Assembly: GCA_018065375.1 (NCBI GenBank)
Contig: JAGHTJ010000165.1
Location: 1 to 16,384, forward strand
DNA: 16,384 bases
Origin: Candidatus Equinaster intestinalis
GTDB lineage: Bacteria > Bacillota_A > Clostridia > Oscillospirales > Acutalibacteraceae
Direction: 5' to 3'
Both the position numbers and the translations under genes were made by a program. The notes under the pieces were generated by a model. It searched no databases, was not told the origin of the DNA, and saw only the letters and a list, made by a program, of their open reading frames with translations. Each line of letters opens with the position of its first letter. Position 1 is the stretch's first letter. Positions 14,263-16,384 of this stretch are shown here, piece after piece.

Positions 14263-15375
14263 CTAATCTTTTTTATTTACAGACGCTTTTAAATAAGCGT
14301 TAATAAATCCGTCAATATCACCATCCATAACCGCGCTGATGTTACCCGATTCAAAGCCGGTTCGGTGGTCTTTAGCCAATGTATAGGGCATAAATACATA
14401 CGAGCGTATTTGCGAGCCCCATGTAATTTCCTTTTGAACACCCTTAATATCTTCGATTTTATCGAGGTGTTCTCTTTCCTTTATCTCAATCAGCTTGGAT
14501 TTAAGCATTTTCATTGCAACATCTTTATTCTGGAACTGACTGCGCTCATTCTGGCAGGCAACCACAATACCCGTAGGCAAATGAGTTATACGGACGGCAG
14601 ATGAAGTTTTATTAACCTTTTGACCGCCCGCACCGCTTGAACGGTAGGTATCAATCTTTAAATCCTCATCTCTGATTTCTATATCTATATCATCGCTGAT
14701 TTCTGGCATTACTTCGAGAGAAGCAAACGAAGTGTGTCTTCTTCCCGAAGAATCAAAGGGTGAAACGCGTACAAGTCGGTGAACACCGTGTTCACTCTTC
14801 AAATAACCGTAAGCATTTGTGCCTTCAATAACCAAAACGGCGCTTTTTAGTCCAGCTTCTTCACCGTCAAGAAAGTCAACCATATTAACCTTAAAATTAT
14901 GGTGCTCCGCCCAATGCATATACATACGTACAAGCATTTCGTTCCAATCCTGCGCCTCGGTTCCGCCCGCGCCGGCATGGAAGGTTAAAATAGCATTATT
15001 CGCATCGTATTCACCGCAAAGCAGGGTGAGCAGGCGTTGCTCGGAAAGCTGATTCATAAAGTCATCAACAAGACCCGCAACCTCTTCAAGCATCGAAATA
15101 TCTTCCTCTTCGTCCGCCATTTCGATAAGTGTAATGGCGTCCTCATAAGCCGAGCAAAGCGAATCGTATTTTTCGATTTTACCCTTCGCCTGACTTACTG
15201 CCTGCAGAATTTTTTGAGAGTTTTCTATATCGCCCCAAAAACCGTCCTGCGCGGTTTGTTCTTCAAGCTCTTTTACCGTTGTTTTTAATTTTTCGTAGCC
15301 TATGGCTTCCTTTAAATCATCAAGCTCGGCTTTATTTCCTTGAAGCTTTAACTTTTGTTCTTCAAATTCAAGCAC
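14263..15375 (-). CDS. prfB: Peptide chain release factor 2
   Basis: Recognises UGA and UAA stop codons and triggers release of the peptide from the ribosome. Its 370 residues are full length. The codon-recognition tripeptide SPF is at 205-207 and the catalytic GGQ at 250-252 (RSSGAGGQKVNKTSSAVR). FHAGAGGTEAQDWNEML marks the central domain. The start is GTG at 15375, 7 bases after GGGAGG (15383-15388), which lies within the end of prmA. The first 47 residues, up to DGFW, correspond in length to the complete N terminus of other RF2 proteins. The point where many prfB genes have an in-frame UGA and a +1 frameshift reads through here as KEAIGYEKLK. No CTTTGA is present, so the autoregulatory frameshift seems to be lacking. 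Only 2 bases separate it from prmA. Confidence 0.96.
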   Translation of the reverse strand: MLEFEEQKLKLQGNKAELDDLKEAIGYEKLKTTVKELEEQTAQDGFWGDIENSQKILQAVSQAKGKIEKYDSLCSAYEDAITLIEMADEEEDISMLEEVAGLVDDFMNQLSEQRLLTLLCGEYDANNAILTFHAGAGGTEAQDWNEMLVRMYMHWAEHHNFKVNMVDFLDGEEAGLKSAVLVIEGTNAYGYLKSEHGVHRLVRVSPFDSSGRRHTSFASLEVMPEISDDIDIEIRDEDLKIDTYRSSGAGGQKVNKTSSAVRITHLPTGIVVACQNERSQFQNKDVAMKMLKSKLIEIKEREHLDKIEDIKGVQKEITWGSQIRSYVFMPYTLAKDHRTGFESGNISAVMDGDIDGFINAYLKASVNKKD

Positions 15376-15377
15376 CG

Positions 15378-16301
15378 TTAAGCCTCCCTTTTAAGTGCAA
15401 ATGCGTACCAGTTATCCTTTTTAAGTTCTTCGGTAATTATAAATCCGTTTTTAAGAAAATTCTGTTTTACCTCTTCGGCTCTTACATCAATTATTCCCGA
15501 AGTAATATACAGCGCATCTTCTTCCATAAAATCCGCAACGTTTTCATTGAGCCGCATAATTATATCGGCAACTATATTGGCGCATACAACCGAATATCTG
15601 CCGTTTACTTTTTCGGCAAGGTCGCCCACAAGATATTCTGTTTTATCCTCAACGCCGTTCATCACGGCATTTTCCTTTGCAACCTTTACTGCCAAAGCGT
15701 CAATATCAACGCCTACTGCTCTTTCTGCGCCTAAAAGCACACCTGCAACCGATAAAATACCGCTTCCGCAACCAATATCTAGAACCGTATCACCCGGTTT
15801 TACGTATTTTTGCAAAAGCTCAAGGCAAAGCGAGGTGGTAGCGTGAGTTCCGGTTCCGAATGCAGCGCCCGGGTCAATTTTTAAAACCGCTTTATTTTCG
15901 GTATTATCGTAGCTTTCCCAGCTCGGACAAATCACAAGCCTATCACCGATTTCGGTTACCCTAAAATATTTCTTCCAATTATCCGCCCAATCTGCATCAT
16001 TTACGCCAACCATACAGCTCTCATATTTGATTTTGGCGGCAGTAAGACGTTCTTCAATATATTGCAGAGTTTCCTGCGCATTATATTCCTGCGAAATGTA
16101 AATATGAATAACAGACCTTGTTCTGTCCTTTTTAATCAGTTCTTCATCAATAAGGTCGATATGGGCAATTTCCCATGCACCCTGCTCTAAATCAGAATAA
16201 TCTTCAACGTATATTCCGCCGTTTGTTGCCATATTGCATATATCCTCTGCGACAGCAGTATCGGCCAAGGCAACGGTAACGGAAATTTCAGTCCAATCCA
16301 T
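15378..16301 (-). CDS. prmA: Ribosomal protein L11 methyltransferase
   Basis: S-adenosylmethionine-dependent enzyme that trimethylates ribosomal protein L11. The 307 residues are a typical length for Gram-positive PrmA. The N-terminal L11-recognition domain covers about 1-95 (MDWTEISVTVALADTAVAED). A linker with WADNWKKYFR (105-114) follows, then DPGAAFGTGTHATT (143-156) and the methyltransferase fold with VLDIGCGSGILS (173-184), VGVDIDALAV and ANIVADII. The ATG at 16301 has AAGGAG upstream. It is the first gene of the operon with prfB and the foldase lipoprotein, which links ribosome modification, translation termination and protein folding. Confidence 0.95.
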   Translation of the reverse strand: MDWTEISVTVALADTAVAEDICNMATNGGIYVEDYSDLEQGAWEIAHIDLIDEELIKKDRTRSVIHIYISQEYNAQETLQYIEERLTAAKIKYESCMVGVNDADWADNWKKYFRVTEIGDRLVICPSWESYDNTENKAVLKIDPGAAFGTGTHATTSLCLELLQKYVKPGDTVLDIGCGSGILSVAGVLLGAERAVGVDIDALAVKVAKENAVMNGVEDKTEYLVGDLAEKVNGRYSVVCANIVADIIMRLNENVADFMEEDALYITSGIIDVRAEEVKQNFLKNGFIITEELKKDNWYAFALKREA

Positions 16302-16324
16302 ACATAACTCTCCTTATTATAATG

Positions 16325-16333
16325 ATTATACCA
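16325..16333 (-). promoter_or_regulatory. Extended -10 promoter of the prmA-prfB operon
   Basis: On the minus strand TGGTATAAT (16333-16325) is a perfect -10 with the TG extension. No good -35 is found at 16-18 bases upstream (only AT-rich hexamers such as TTTATT), which is common for extended -10 promoters. A start near 16318 gives a short leader to the ATG at 16301. Confidence 0.6.
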
Positions 16334-16384
16334 TAATTTCAGAAAAAATAAAGGTTTTTTTATCTCTTAACCTTAAAATATTGA

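Noticed and set aside
16302..16384. Riboswitch or leader RNA upstream of prmA.
   Set aside because: The -10 box leaves only about 17 bases of leader, so there is no space for a structured RNA.

Overview
This window looks like a chromosomal segment from a low-to-moderate GC Gram-positive anaerobe, most likely a gut or rumen member of the Clostridia (Bacillota). The reasons are strong AGGAGG-type ribosome binding sites, frequent GTG and TTG starts, sigma-A promoters with extended -10 elements, the neighbour pair DUF1934 (YwiB)-argS that is also known from Bacillus, and the protein sequences themselves. The species cannot be fixed from the sequence alone. No rRNA, tRNA, CRISPR array, insertion sequence or phage gene was seen. 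Every gap between genes is shorter than 150 bases.

Layout. Bases 1-1661 hold the 3' part of an AT-rich gene for a metallo-beta-lactamase-fold protein that is cut by the left edge. Bases 1702-4625 are a tightly packed plus-strand operon: glutamate racemase (murI), a DUF1934/YwiB-like protein, and arginyl-tRNA synthetase (argS). A hairpin terminator (4642-4670) separates it from a convergent minus-strand group: an FAD-dependent oxidoreductase (8750-7542), NAD synthase (nadE) and the excinuclease subunit uvrB. Between the oxidoreductase and a plus-strand Vat/CatB-type acetyltransferase (8854-9492) lies a compact divergent promoter in which one palindromic TTGCAA appears to serve as the -35 box in both directions.

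The most interesting block is the minus-strand operon 12345-9518. It starts at a clear promoter and encodes a small SpoT/MESH1-like HD hydrolase, a STAS domain fused to an aminoglycoside-phosphotransferase/choline-kinase-like kinase, a second stand-alone STAS protein, and uridine phosphorylase. It looks like a signalling cassette that joins a nucleotide hydrolase, a kinase and two phosphorylatable STAS domains, with no GHKL anti-sigma kinase or sigma factor nearby. I know of no characterised system with this make-up.

To the right, a plus-strand hemolysin III/PAQR-like membrane protein (12493-13164) has its own promoter, divergent from the signalling operon. It ends in a perfect inverted repeat that also terminates the last minus-strand operon: prmA (ribosomal protein L11 methyltransferase), prfB (release factor 2, apparently without the usual programmed frameshift) and a lipoprotein with a trigger-factor/FKBP-like foldase domain.

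Most of the window is housekeeping: cell-wall precursor supply, tRNA charging, translation termination, NAD synthesis, DNA repair and nucleoside salvage. Novelty is concentrated in the HD/STAS-kinase/STAS cassette, the divergent promoter, the Vat-like acetyltransferase, and small deviations inside the housekeeping genes (MurI CGT in place of CNT, shift-free prfB, a possible LexA box at uvrB).
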